A stretch of DNA of 64,000 bases, from the NCBI GenBank assembly GCA_002316545.1, contig DCDR01000001.1:559692-623691 (forward strand), written 5' to 3'. This document shows, in pieces, positions 9,223 to 18,987 of the stretch (its first letter is position 1; every line of letters begins with the position of its first letter). The position numbers were made by a program, and so were the translations under genes. This stretch comes from Candidatus Saccharibacteria bacterium UBA1050 (GTDB lineage Bacteria > Patescibacteriota > Saccharimonadia > Saccharimonadales > Saccharimonadaceae). Under the pieces are notes generated by a model. That model was not told the DNA's origin. It saw only the letters and a program-made list of their open reading frames with translations, and did no database searches.

Positions 9223-10669
9223 TGCGTGACCCTTCTTTTTTGTCACCATAAGACAGTAGCCAGAATAGCCAGCTGATCCCGGTGAGAGCCAGAATAATTA
9301 GCATACAGGCGAGAACGAGCGGTACGTTATTCTGAACTATCGCCTCCCCGGCTATCTCAACCCAGTTCATCCCTGCGTATATATCAGGCTGCCTTGTACT
9401 TAACCTGTCAGCAATTTGCCAAATTGCTTGCATAGAGGTGACAAGAATAAATGCTACTACTGCATAAGGTAGAGCCTTGCGCAGAGAAAAGAGTGCATAT
9501 GAAACGACGAGTCCAACAGGCAATAACGCCGGCAAGAGATAACGAGCACTATATTGGCCATAGCCCCACGCATGGTCTATCTGTGTTGCCAAAATTAAAC
9601 CGAAATAAAGAATGAGTAATCCTGCCATTACCACTTGGTGTTTTCGGCCCAGTAGTTTTTTCCATTCATTTCTTGTGGTTGCCGCAACAATTGCGACAAC
9701 AGCGGCAATTACGGTAAAAGGTAAGTTAAGTTGCTCTTTGTTCATCCGACCCAGTGGCGCAATTGTTGCCGCATTGTATAGGTAGGGGCTTGTTACAACT
9801 TCTGGAAGCGACTTGTAGCGACGCTGTTCTGTTATTGCGTTCTTGCCGTTTGATGTCTTCAAGAAACTTCCCGACTGTTCATAATTTCTTAAGTAAAACC
9901 AACTTGATGGCACCACTGCGCACACCAGGATAACCACAGCTACCAATATACCCTTTCCGGAATTACGAAAATCTATGTGCGAGCGTTTGCCCAGCAACCC
10001 AGAATAGGCGATGACAATCGCAGCTAAGCTTATAAAAAGCGGCACTACGTAGGTTGATCGTGACAGTAAGCCTAATGCAGATACAACCACCAACCAAACA
10101 AGATATTTTTTCTCAGGTCCTTCCTTTAGTACAAGATAGCTGAGAGTAAGTGCAATAGTGGAAAACAGCACGATAAGTGAATCATTCATAATATTGCCAA
10201 TTACCTGAATAAAGGTAATGTAAAACGCTCCCACCGCTGGAAGAAGTAGCGTAAATGTTCGGTTGCGACTGCTAAATACCCAGCCCGCCCAAGCCAACGC
10301 AACAATACAAGCAATGCCCAGCAGTATGTTTACTCCTCGACCTAATGCTACGGCAATTTGCCAATCACCACCGTCAAGAAACAGCTTCATGACTGGTGCT
10401 TGAATAGCATAATACAGTGGAGGATGGTTTGATACATACTGGAGCGGGAACTTGCCAATAAATGGATACATCGTACCTTCGGCAAAACGCGGTAAATCAC
10501 CATGTGATACCTGCCAAACGTAATCTAAGTGCGGCAACGAATCGTCATTGCCAGTCCATGGGAAAATTATGCTATACAAGCCTACCACCCCTATAAATGT
10601 CGCAATAATTGCTAGCACTCCATTGCGAACCATGGGGGGCACTTGCCTAAGGTGTTGTATCAAGAACAT
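9215..10669 (-). CDS. Polytopic GT-C-type glycosyltransferase (GT39/PMT-like)
   Basis: 484 aa and about 11-12 helices. The first outer loop holds GNDDSLPHLDYVW and the next NHPPLYYAIQAP, which match the acidic catalytic loop and HPPLYY motif of GT39/PMT_2 proteins. Adjacent to a second GT-C gene with an 8-base overlap. The divergent neighbour at 10757 has its own promoter in the 87-base gap. Confidence 0.75.
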   Translation of the reverse strand: MFLIQHLRQVPPMVRNGVLAIIATFIGVVGLYSIIFPWTGNDDSLPHLDYVWQVSHGDLPRFAEGTMYPFIGKFPLQYVSNHPPLYYAIQAPVMKLFLDGGDWQIAVALGRGVNILLGIACIVALAWAGWVFSSRNRTFTLLLPAVGAFYITFIQVIGNIMNDSLIVLFSTIALTLSYLVLKEGPEKKYLVWLVVVSALGLLSRSTYVVPLFISLAAIVIAYSGLLGKRSHIDFRNSGKGILVAVVILVCAVVPSSWFYLRNYEQSGSFLKTSNGKNAITEQRRYKSLPEVVTSPYLYNAATIAPLGRMNKEQLNLPFTVIAAVVAIVAATTRNEWKKLLGRKHQVVMAGLLILYFGLILATQIDHAWGYGQYSARYLLPALLPVGLVVSYALFSLRKALPYAVVAFILVTSMQAIWQIADRLSTRQPDIYAGMNWVEIAGEAIVQNNVPLVLACMLIILALTGISWLFWLLSYGDKKEGSRNA

Positions 10670-10707
10670 TTTATGTAATTATACCGTAAAGCAGGCAAGT
10701 TAACCAC

Positions 10708-10736
10708 TTGTTCTTTAGAACCATAAGTAGTATAAT
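10708..10736 (+). promoter_or_regulatory. Promoter of the 10757-13647 pair
   Basis: TTGTTC (10708-10713), 17 bases, TATAAT (10731-10736). The leader before ATG 10757 is about 15 bases and has no Shine-Dalgarno. Confidence 0.6.
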
Positions 10737-10756
10737 AGTATATGTAATCACCTCTT

Positions 10757-11281
10757 ATGAGCATGCAAAAATCAACATCGAAACGTAACATCATACTCAT
10801 CGTCCTCGGCGCTGTATTGCTCATTGCTTTGGGTATAGCTGCTTATTTATATTTCACACCGAAAACAGCTACTACCGAGCCTGATACAACTAACTACGCT
10901 CCCCCTACTTCCGAAGAAACGAAACAAGGCCAAGATATAAAGAAACAAATTGTCGAAGAGGATCTTTCAAAAAACGAGCAAGCCGACACACCTAAAAAGA
11001 CTTTTTCTCAACAAATAACTACCGCCGAAAAAACAGATGGTACTCTGTATGTTCGCAATGAAATTGCCGGGGTGTACCAGTCTGGAACGTGCACACTCAC
11101 GCTCGTAAATGGTAGCAAAACCGTGAAAAAGACCGCGGGCGTCCAGGCACTGGCCAAAACAAGTACATGCAAAGGTTTCAATATTCCTGTGTCTGAACTA
11201 TCTTCGGGAACGTGGGATTTAATCCTTTCGGTAACGATAAATGACATGACCGCTGATGATACGGCCAAGGTTGCACTATGA
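10757..11281 (+). CDS. Membrane-anchored small protein with acidic linker
   Basis: 174 aa. One transmembrane segment (about residues 12-32), then a Thr/Glu/Gln-rich linker, then a C-terminal outside domain of about 90 residues with a pair of cysteines that could form a disulfide. The beta-rich pattern suggests an Ig-like fold, which is inference. An alternative ATG lies at 10763. It is coupled to the 789-aa exported protein by an ATGA overlap, so the two probably act together at the surface. No family recognised. Confidence 0.6.
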   Translation: MSMQKSTSKRNIILIVLGAVLLIALGIAAYLYFTPKTATTEPDTTNYAPPTSEETKQGQDIKKQIVEEDLSKNEQADTPKKTFSQQITTAEKTDGTLYVRNEIAGVYQSGTCTLTLVNGSKTVKKTAGVQALAKTSTCKGFNIPVSELSSGTWDLILSVTINDMTADDTAKVAL

Positions 11282-13647
11282 GAAAGATAGCGGCTCTATT
11301 CGCCCTCAGCCCTTTCCTGCTCGCGATTGGTGTCCTTTGGGCGCCACAAGCCCACGCATCAACGGCAGGCTTCCAAGCTGGCGATATCATGAACGACACG
11401 GTGATGGCAAAATCAAAGTCAATGACCGTAACGCAAATTCAACATTTTCTTGATAGCAAGGTCCCTACCTGTGACACGAATGGCAACCAAAATTCAGAGA
11501 TGAACAATAGTGGTGTGCCAGATTACAATGGCAATGGCTCAATTCAGCGTTGGGAGTGGGGAAAGAAGAAATACGGTCAAACCAAATTTGTGTGTTTAAA
11601 AAATTATTCAAAAAATGGTAAAAGTGCAGCACAAATAATCTATGATGCTGGTCAAACTTACTCCATCAACCCTCAGTCACTAATTGTATTACTACAGAAA
11701 GAACAAGGACTTGTAACAGACACGTGGCCCCTAAATATTCAGTACCGAACTGCCACCGGGTATGGCTGCCCTGACACGGCACCGTGCGACTCTCAGTATT
11801 ATGGCTTAACCAACCAGCTAAAGTGGGCAGCCAAGATGTTTCGCTCGATTATGGACCAAGATCCTGATTGGTATTCGCCTTACGTAAAAGGAACCAACGC
11901 GAGGGTTTATTGGCATCCAGATACAGGTCGGTGTGGTTATGCGTCGTTGAATATTCGTAACTGGACCACAGCAAGCTTGTATAGCTACACCCCCTACCGC
12001 CCAAACCAAGCCGCACTCGACGCTGGGTATGGTACCGGTAATAGCTGTAGCTCATATGGCAACCGCAACTTTTACTCGTACTTTACTGATTGGTTTGGAT
12101 CTACCCGAACAGTGCTCGTTAAGGTTGGCTCAAGCCCGGCTATCTACCTAGTTTGGGGGTCTAATTATTACCCTGTTCCTTCGAATACAATTCTAAGCGC
12201 CTATGGCTTGACAGACAAGACTGTTGCGACCGTTTCGCAAAGTCAACTTGATACCTATACGCTAGGTCCTGCGCTGAGCCGAGTCGTACGCTTCGGCTCT
12301 GACCCAACTGTTTTCCTGGTCGACGGTGGCGATATCCACCCGGTCACGAGTTGGGGACTATTGGCTAACTACGACTACAATAGTTCAGACAAAATCGACT
12401 TTTCTGACACTACAGTGAAAGACCTGTTCTCTGTCGCACCGACTCTAAAAACACTTGCTCGAAAAAGTGACGGGTCAATTTACGTAGCAGATGCTTCGAA
12501 AAAACGACTCTTCCCCGACTCGGCAACTTTCTCGACACTTGCCGCAAGTCTTTCTGATGACGGAACAAAGTCCTATTCGAACTTATCAAAAACTCTTGTC
12601 GATAGCCTCTCGGACGGGTCACCCGTGTTGCTTGATGGTAAAATTGTAAAATCCAAGAGTACCAGTACTGTCTATCTGTACGAAAATAATTCGCTTCTGC
12701 CGTACTCGGCGTCAGAATGGTCTGCATGGGGCAAAAAGCTAGATTACGATTTCTTTAGCGCTAGTAGCCTTTCACAAATAACTCCGGCTGGCGACACACC
12801 AGGCTATTTTGCTACAAACGGTTCAACAAACTATGTCGTGTCGGGCGGCAAGAAATACTCAATGGGGCCAACCACGATGACCGCGTGGGGTATGGTAAAT
12901 GGAGATTTTGATACTCGAACGAATGCAAGCTTATCAAGGCTAAGCTCGGCGGGGTCAATTGGTAGTCTCATTTCCAATAGTTCGGGTGGTGTGTATAAAG
13001 TACTATCGGGCGCAGCTATACCCTATGTAACGAGCGGCGACTTTACTGGATCAGGCAATTCTTGGTCGAGCGTTGTAAAAGTTCCGAATGAAGTGATTAG
13101 CTCTCTTGATAGCTCTAGTTCTATTGTATTCAAGCCTGGTAGTTTAATTCGACAACCTAATGGAGCAGTTTCGCTTATCGACTCTGGTTTTGTACGTCAC
13201 TCAATACCGTCAATGGAGATATTCAATGCATATGGATTTAAGTGGAGTTCAGTCCGGAATTATGGCCAAAATTCACTCGATGTCTACACAGACGAACCTC
13301 TGAAGTCGCTTGCTTTGGTGTCTGGTAGTACGCACTATCTTGCAGATTCAGGTAGGTTGTTCATGGTCAGCCCTACCGCCTACGGTTCAAGTCAGTTCAA
13401 CTTCTCACCATCAAACGAAGTTGCCCTGCAGTCAAGTAAAACAATCTCTGGCCTGGATAAGTCCAAGACGCTAGAACAGTTTATTACCTCGTCGTCTTCA
13501 CCAATTATTTATAAAGTCATCAACGGTCAAAAACGCCCGCTAGCATCCATGGCCAGCTTCTATGCAAACGGCGGAGGCACCACAAAGCTACGAGTACTAT
13601 CGCAGACATTTATCGACAGTCTTCCTACGGGTGCGGTCTTAAATTAA
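11278..13647 (+). CDS. Large exported protein: lysozyme-like N-terminus plus propeller-like repeats
   Basis: 789 aa with a clear signal peptide ending near AQAHAS (residues 1-28). Residues about 110-215 (LIVLLQKEQGLVTDTW, a later YYGLTNQLKWAA, paired cysteines) look like a lytic-transglycosylase/lysozyme-type fold with a candidate catalytic Glu in KEQG; activity is inferred. From about residue 285 to the end there are repeated units of about 50-60 aa (IYLVWGSNYYPVPS, VFLVDGGDIHPVTS, IYVADASKKRLFPD and similar), suggesting a beta-propeller-like binding region. Coupled by ATGA to the anchored protein before it; convergent end 5 bases from the next gene. Confidence 0.65.
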   Translation: MRKIAALFALSPFLLAIGVLWAPQAHASTAGFQAGDIMNDTVMAKSKSMTVTQIQHFLDSKVPTCDTNGNQNSEMNNSGVPDYNGNGSIQRWEWGKKKYGQTKFVCLKNYSKNGKSAAQIIYDAGQTYSINPQSLIVLLQKEQGLVTDTWPLNIQYRTATGYGCPDTAPCDSQYYGLTNQLKWAAKMFRSIMDQDPDWYSPYVKGTNARVYWHPDTGRCGYASLNIRNWTTASLYSYTPYRPNQAALDAGYGTGNSCSSYGNRNFYSYFTDWFGSTRTVLVKVGSSPAIYLVWGSNYYPVPSNTILSAYGLTDKTVATVSQSQLDTYTLGPALSRVVRFGSDPTVFLVDGGDIHPVTSWGLLANYDYNSSDKIDFSDTTVKDLFSVAPTLKTLARKSDGSIYVADASKKRLFPDSATFSTLAASLSDDGTKSYSNLSKTLVDSLSDGSPVLLDGKIVKSKSTSTVYLYENNSLLPYSASEWSAWGKKLDYDFFSASSLSQITPAGDTPGYFATNGSTNYVVSGGKKYSMGPTTMTAWGMVNGDFDTRTNASLSRLSSAGSIGSLISNSSGGVYKVLSGAAIPYVTSGDFTGSGNSWSSVVKVPNEVISSLDSSSSIVFKPGSLIRQPNGAVSLIDSGFVRHSIPSMEIFNAYGFKWSSVRNYGQNSLDVYTDEPLKSLALVSGSTHYLADSGRLFMVSPTAYGSSQFNFSPSNEVALQSSKTISGLDKSKTLEQFITSSSSPIIYKVINGQKRPLASMASFYANGGGTTKLRVLSQTFIDSLPTGAVLN

Positions 13648-13651
13648 GGCT

Positions 13652-14653
13652 TTATACAATTCCGTCGTTGCGGATTATACGCTCGATTTCTTGCCAGCTG
13701 CGTTTGCGGTGGCGATGAACCCATAGCATTCCACCAACATAGAGAGGTAAACGCCCTAAACCTACAAAGCGACTTTTTATCGCTTTTTTAGCATCGTCTT
13801 TGCCGTGTTTTTGTGCAATGTACCTATAGAAGTGCTTCTCGAAACGTAGGGCTGAAGGTAACAGCGCAATAAATGTTCGTAGTGGCATATTTTTGAACAT
13901 CAAGGCAGGTTGGTTACGTAGCGTCATCTGGATATTAAATGTGGTAGAGCGCTTTTTAGCACTGACCGAACCCATGTGATAGGCCCGTGCAGTTGGAACG
14001 AAGTAATTATCCCAACCTGTAGCAATAGCACGAAATGAAACATCCACATCTTCTAAGTACATAAAGAACTTTTCATCAAATAGGGTCATGTCTTGCTGCT
14101 CTTCTATAAAGTCTCTTGAATACATCGCAGCGGCTGCATTGACTCCAAATACGCGTCTTGGGTGTGCTTGTGAGCGCTCAAACTGATGCCCGTAGTTATG
14201 TTGCACAGCCTGTAGGTCTTTTCGTATGTACACATGTTCGGCATCAACGACCGAGTGGTTATAGTAATCCAGCGTTATTCCCTGGGCTGCAGCGACATTT
14301 GTTTTATCGTGCAGGTAATCTACTAGCTCTTTCGTCCAATCTTTGTCGAGCACTGCGTCACTATTTATTAGTGCGACGTAACCAACTTCTGCATCTTTTA
14401 AGGCTTCTTTGATGAGGATATTATTACCCTTAGCAAATCCGTTGTTTGCATCTGAAGCTGTTAGCAACACTTCAGGATATTTTTTGCGTACGTGGTCTGC
14501 CGTGCCATCGGCTGAGGCATTATCAATGAGATAGATAGCGGTATTGGCGTAAGTCTGTGCTTTTAAAGCGTCGAGACACTCGTCAATGATATCTTTGTTG
14601 TTCCAAGCTACAACAATGTATGCAACCTTTGGCTGCTTGCTACTCTTTGCCAC
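13652..14653 (-). CDS. Family 2 glycosyltransferase (rhamnosyltransferase-like)
   Basis: 333 aa. AWNNKDIIDECLDAL, VDNASADGTADHVR, LINSDAVLDKDW and YLEDVDVSFR are the successive GT2 motifs of WbbL/WcaE-like transferases (nucleotide site, DxD equivalent, catalytic ED). It overlaps the preceding leftward gene by 14 bases. It belongs to the leftward polysaccharide operon 21742 to 13652. Confidence 0.85.
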   Translation of the reverse strand: MAKSSKQPKVAYIVVAWNNKDIIDECLDALKAQTYANTAIYLIDNASADGTADHVRKKYPEVLLTASDANNGFAKGNNILIKEALKDAEVGYVALINSDAVLDKDWTKELVDYLHDKTNVAAAQGITLDYYNHSVVDAEHVYIRKDLQAVQHNYGHQFERSQAHPRRVFGVNAAAAMYSRDFIEEQQDMTLFDEKFFMYLEDVDVSFRAIATGWDNYFVPTARAYHMGSVSAKKRSTTFNIQMTLRNQPALMFKNMPLRTFIALLPSALRFEKHFYRYIAQKHGKDDAKKAIKSRFVGLGRLPLYVGGMLWVHRHRKRSWQEIERIIRNDGIV

Positions 14654-16196
14654 TCGTTTTTATCTTTCCTTTTTTGGTGATAAATAGATTACTGCTAAAG
14701 AACCGAGCGTCGCCAGCTATTGGCAATTTTCTAAAGTTTACGTATGACCAGACTACATTATATGTTTGACTGTCTTTTTTCACCTTCTTAGAGAGTACTC
14801 TTCCTTCGACCGCTCCACTCAACTCGTCTACGTCGCGTACCCATTCAACATGCCCTAGCGGAGTCTGATCATTTGCTGCGCGACCCTTGAATAGTTCAAC
14901 AGGGTTGCTTGCCGCGTCTCTTACGATACCCATATCGATAATCGCACCATAGTCACTATTCATAATCCGAGGAGCTACTGCTTTTACGTCCGGAAGTTCG
15001 AGTACGCCACAAAGTCTATCAAGCCAGTCGCTTTCTTGAGGCAGCGCTGTTTGCCTAAATATAAATAGTGCGTCGTGGGCTACTAGTGACTTTAGTTTTT
15101 CATCAAGTTTGCTTGGTTGAACTGCCAGAAAGTCAGGTGTAACCAATCCAGCATTGGTTTTCTCTTTTAGTTTTAGTAGGAAAGCTTGGTTCAGTTCATC
15201 TTGCTCGTTGATGCTTATTACTACATGAGCTGATTTAATAATTTCAGGGCTAAATTTGTGATTGTAAAAACCTGGTCGCTCGGGAATGTTCGTTACAATA
15301 CCTTTTACTGTTCCCTTGTCATCGTACTCTTGTAGTGCTTTTCTTCCAGCTTCGAAAGCGTATGACTTGCTGTTGTGATTAACCGCGGTCGAGCCTTCGG
15401 CCTCTCTCCAGTGATACAGAATCTTGTTTACATGAGCAACCTTCAAGCCTTTATGCTTTCTGTGAATACGTAGTAGTAAGTCATAGTCTTGTGAGCCATC
15501 AAGCTCTGGTCGAAGCCCATCGACACTTTCTACCAGCTCACGCCTTACGACAGATAAGTGGTTGGTGTAGTTGGTGTTCAAAAATACGTGCGGCGACCAG
15601 TCGGGTTTAAAGAACGGGCTGTGACGCCATTTGCCATCGTCGCTTAGTTTGTCTTCGTCACTATAGAGAATATCGACAGCTGGGTCGGCAACAATTTTCG
15701 CCGCCATTTCATTTAAGGCGTGCGGATTAAGTGTGTCATCGTGATCGCAAAATACGATATATTTGCCAGTCGCCTTTGTAAGCGCAAAGTTTGTGTTAAA
15801 AGATATCCCGCCATTTTCTGTCATCTTGTGATATTTCAAACGCTGGTCTGTTTTACTAATTGCTTCAATTGCTTTCGACCGCTCATCGTCTGTTGAAGCA
15901 TCGGCCATAATCAGCTCCCAATTTTCAAACGATTGGCCACGAATCGAATCAATCAGTGGAGATAGGTACTTGTCTTTCGTGTTATAAAAGGGAATAACGA
16001 TTGAAAATAGCGTCTCTTTGCCTTCGTATTCTACGAGGGGAAGAAAGGTGTCTTTTTCAACCCATTGCATCCACCTGTCGTAATGTTCGTCGTACGGTAC
16101 TGGTCGCGCCAACCCTACGAGCGCCGCAGTCTTTTTTAGCTTCATCCCACGACCGGTGCCGGGCGGGAAGGCTTTTCTCGCAATTTTTTTAATCAT
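14640..16196 (-). CDS. Family 2 glycosyltransferase with C-terminal extension
   Basis: 518 aa. The GT2 domain starts at about residue 62 (SIVIPFYNTKDKYLSPLID, MADASTDDER) with the metal site in FCDHDDTLNPHAL and YSDEDKLSDDG. The last ~200 residues resemble a second, degenerate GT-A-like region that keeps no clear DxD, so they may bind acceptor or partner. Upstream gap is 3 bases; downstream gene overlaps by 14. Confidence 0.8.
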   Translation of the reverse strand: MIKKIARKAFPPGTGRGMKLKKTAALVGLARPVPYDEHYDRWMQWVEKDTFLPLVEYEGKETLFSIVIPFYNTKDKYLSPLIDSIRGQSFENWELIMADASTDDERSKAIEAISKTDQRLKYHKMTENGGISFNTNFALTKATGKYIVFCDHDDTLNPHALNEMAAKIVADPAVDILYSDEDKLSDDGKWRHSPFFKPDWSPHVFLNTNYTNHLSVVRRELVESVDGLRPELDGSQDYDLLLRIHRKHKGLKVAHVNKILYHWREAEGSTAVNHNSKSYAFEAGRKALQEYDDKGTVKGIVTNIPERPGFYNHKFSPEIIKSAHVVISINEQDELNQAFLLKLKEKTNAGLVTPDFLAVQPSKLDEKLKSLVAHDALFIFRQTALPQESDWLDRLCGVLELPDVKAVAPRIMNSDYGAIIDMGIVRDAASNPVELFKGRAANDQTPLGHVEWVRDVDELSGAVEGRVLSKKVKKDSQTYNVVWSYVNFRKLPIAGDARFFSSNLFITKKGKIKTSGKE

Positions 16197-16199
16197 AAC

Positions 16200-17267
16200 T
16201 TACCTTATTATACCTTTTTTTCGGACACTTGGTTTGAGTCTACGGTAAGACTCTACCGTCTTCCAGACCTTTGACGCTTTGATGTTCTGCAGTTCAGCAT
16301 CCCTATGTCCTAACTCTGCCTTCAATGTTGCGTTGTCAAACTCAAGCTTTTGATTATTGACCTTAAGTAGATTGTTTTCACTTGTCTCTGATAGCACAAC
16401 GGCCGTGACAAGTCCGGGCTGAGTTTGTAGAATCTCTTCTGCATTGTTTGAATTGTTGGTTTTATCTTCAAGCAGTGCAGTAACAAGCGCTATAGCGTTT
16501 GAGGTTATGATTTTAGCAAGAGTTTTGTCGTGTGAGTAGTATTCGTATGCATGTGCAAACAGTGCCAAAAATCCTTGAGCATGTTTCTGATACAGTAACG
16601 TTGGTCCTTTTCGTGCGTCCCACCAAAGACCCCTTGAATGTCTTCTATAAACTGACATAGCCTCGTTTATACACCCGATTTTTCCAAACTGAGCATGGAA
16701 TAGGTGCAGGTACCAATCTCCCGGCATTACGTCGTCTTTCAATTGACTGTAATCTTGGCGTCTATAAAGCACCGAGTTCGTTTGGATATAGTTGGCACTT
16801 ACGAGCCGTTTGAGTGTTAGATTTGATACGTCTTCGGGGAAAATGCTTGTCTCATTACTGTCTTCGAAGGTTATTTTAACTGGGTGAAAGCATATTGAGT
16901 AATCATTATTTTTATCCATGAAGTCGACTTGCTTTTGAAGTTTTTGCGGGTCAGTCCAATAGTCATCGCCTTCGCAAAGTGCTATGTACTCGCCCTTGGC
17001 ATGCTTCATCGCCTCCATAAGGTTCGGTATTGCGCCCATGTTCTTTTTACGATGCAATGAATTAAACACGTGAGGGTGCTTCTTTTCATATTCCTTAATG
17101 ATTTTTCCAGTATCATCGGTCGAGCAATCGTCTGCAATGATAATTTCGTAGTCGAAGTTGGTTTGTTGCATCAAAAAGCCCTCAATCATATCTCGGATAT
17201 ACTCTTGTTGGTTATAACTAATCGAGATGATGCTCACTCGAGGGGCTTTTTGTGTATTAGACTTCAT
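16200..17267 (-). CDS. Family 2 glycosyltransferase
   Basis: 355 aa. SIISISYNQQEYIRDMIEG, ADDCSTDDTGKII and CEGDDYWTDPQKL give the GT2 nucleotide and metal motifs of capsular/LPS side-chain transferases. The last ~50 residues are a short coiled coil with a basic tail. It overlaps the aminotransferase gene by 11 bases, so its donor could be the amino sugar made next door (inference). Confidence 0.85.
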   Translation of the reverse strand: MKSNTQKAPRVSIISISYNQQEYIRDMIEGFLMQQTNFDYEIIIADDCSTDDTGKIIKEYEKKHPHVFNSLHRKKNMGAIPNLMEAMKHAKGEYIALCEGDDYWTDPQKLQKQVDFMDKNNDYSICFHPVKITFEDSNETSIFPEDVSNLTLKRLVSANYIQTNSVLYRRQDYSQLKDDVMPGDWYLHLFHAQFGKIGCINEAMSVYRRHSRGLWWDARKGPTLLYQKHAQGFLALFAHAYEYYSHDKTLAKIITSNAIALVTALLEDKTNNSNNAEEILQTQPGLVTAVVLSETSENNLLKVNNQKLEFDNATLKAELGHRDAELQNIKASKVWKTVESYRRLKPSVRKKGIIR

Positions 17268-18369
17268 GGTCTCTTATCACTTTCGCTATGTACTGAACGT
17301 CTTTTTCATCCATGTTGTCATGAACGGGCAAGGAAATAATACGCGATGCAATAAACTCCGTAGCTTCAAGGTTTACAGCTGGATCGACATATCTAGATAA
17401 AAGCGCCTGAAGGTGTAATGGCTCGTAATACTGCCTTGCTTCAACGCCTGCCTCTGCAAGCGCCTTCCTGGCTGCTGCGGCATGGTCTTGTGAAGCTAGC
17501 ACAACCGATGCAAACGGTACGGTAGAGTTCTCGTCATTCTGTTGAAACGAATATTTATCGGTTTTTAGTAGTTGTTTGTAGAGCTTCAGCGTAGCTCTTC
17601 GGCCTTTCAGGCGTTCGTCAAACTTGTCGAGTTGCCGCAAACCAATCGCTGCATTTATTTCTTGCAACTTTGCATTGGTGCCAATTTGCTGCACTTGCCT
17701 ATTTGTGCCAAAGCCAAAGTTCTGCCATTCACGAATACGTCTGATTAGCTTTTCGTTTTTGCTTACAACCAAGCCTCCTTCACCAATCGCGAACGGTTTC
17801 GTTGCATGCATAGAAAATATTTCACAATCGCCTCTCGTGCCAACTTTTTCTTCGTCAAAATATTTCGAGCCAAACCCTGCGGCAGAGTCAATAATCAATG
17901 GTTTAGCAAATTTTGATGCCAGCTTCTCCCACTCCGTGATATTTGTATTACCAACTCCAAATACATTACACAAAAGTATGCCCGCGATATCGTCTGATTC
18001 AGTCAGGATTTGCTCAGCTTGCTCTATGTTAGGCTGCCAACTCTTCCTGTCGACATCGATAAAGAGAGGCTCAAAACCAGAGCGTAAGATGGCTTCTGCG
18101 CCAGCCGCAAAGGTAAATGATGGCAGCAGTACCTTTTTTCGATCCCCCTTAAGCAATTCCGCAATTGCCGATTCAATGCCTAGGGTGCAGTTTGCTATCG
18201 TCGTGGCGTAGACATCGCTAGAGATAAATTGTGCACTTTTTTTAGAAAAACTTTGTTCTTTTGGACCAAAGTTGGTAAACCAATTTGATGAAACGATTTC
18301 AGAATAATCAGCCACGATTTCATCAGAACTTGGAAAGTTGGGTTTAATGAAAGATATTTTATATTTCAC
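17257..18369 (-). CDS. DegT/DnrJ/EryC1 sugar aminotransferase (PLP)
   Basis: 370 aa, normal family length. It would transfer an amino group to a nucleotide-linked keto-sugar. FSMHATKPFAIGEGG contains the PLP lysine in the family context HxTK...GEGG; DSAAGFGSKYF precedes it and the C-terminal EARQYYEPLH belongs to the substrate side. It overlaps the acyltransferase by 11 bases. Aminotransferase followed by NeuD/PglD-type acetyltransferase is a standard pair for making N-acylated amino sugars. Confidence 0.88.
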   Translation of the reverse strand: MKYKISFIKPNFPSSDEIVADYSEIVSSNWFTNFGPKEQSFSKKSAQFISSDVYATTIANCTLGIESAIAELLKGDRKKVLLPSFTFAAGAEAILRSGFEPLFIDVDRKSWQPNIEQAEQILTESDDIAGILLCNVFGVGNTNITEWEKLASKFAKPLIIDSAAGFGSKYFDEEKVGTRGDCEIFSMHATKPFAIGEGGLVVSKNEKLIRRIREWQNFGFGTNRQVQQIGTNAKLQEINAAIGLRQLDKFDERLKGRRATLKLYKQLLKTDKYSFQQNDENSTVPFASVVLASQDHAAAARKALAEAGVEARQYYEPLHLQALLSRYVDPAVNLEATEFIASRIISLPVHDNMDEKDVQYIAKVIRDHEV

Positions 18370-18982
18370 GCATCCATCCTTCGTTTTGTGCTACACATTT
18401 CGCTGGCACCCCTACGTAAGTGCAATTTTCATCAGTGATGTCATTTATGACAACCGCTCCAGCGCCGATAACTGTACCCGGTGCAATTGTTACACCGTTT
18501 TTGACAATCGCCCCAATTCCAATAAAAACACCATCGCCTATAGTTACGTTTCCGGCTATGTTTGCTCCAGGACTAATGGTGACGTAGTTGCCGATTTTGA
18601 CGTTGTGACTAATTGTCACACCTATATTTACTATGGTGTGGTCGCCAACTTCCGAATTGGTTGTTATTGTTGCGTTCTCTGCAATGATTGAGCCATCTCC
18701 AATTGTTGTGCTGGTATGTACAGCAGCAGATCTAGCCATGATTGTTGCATAACCCGTGCCCCTCCAACTATCAACGAATTTTTTTCGAAGATAAGGGGAG
18801 CCGACAGCGACTACAACCGGAAGTGATAGCTGTTCACTAGTAAGCAAATTCTTATCGAGTAATTCTTTTCCGTCTGCATATGCACTATCGACTGCACGGT
18901 ACTCAACAACAGCATCTTGTAGATATGATTCTGCTTCATCTGCTTGCCCGCCAGCACCAATGATTCCAATACGATTACTCAT
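18359..18982 (-). CDS. NeuD/PglD-like sugar O/N-acyltransferase
   Basis: 207 aa. The N-terminal IGIIGAGGQADE is the small Rossmann-like nucleotide-sugar domain; from about residue 85 come hexapeptide repeats of a left-handed beta helix (ATITTNSEVGDHTIVNIGVTI) ending in VGVPAKCV. It probably acetylates the amino sugar made by the adjacent aminotransferase. Start is set at MSNRIG because GGAGAAG lies just upstream; the longer reading frame to 19063 would run into the methyltransferase gene. Confidence 0.85.
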   Translation of the reverse strand: MSNRIGIIGAGGQADEAESYLQDAVVEYRAVDSAYADGKELLDKNLLTSEQLSLPVVVAVGSPYLRKKFVDSWRGTGYATIMARSAAVHTSTTIGDGSIIAENATITTNSEVGDHTIVNIGVTISHNVKIGNYVTISPGANIAGNVTIGDGVFIGIGAIVKNGVTIAPGTVIGAGAVVINDITDENCTYVGVPAKCVAQNEGWMREI

Positions 18983-18987
18983 TATGT

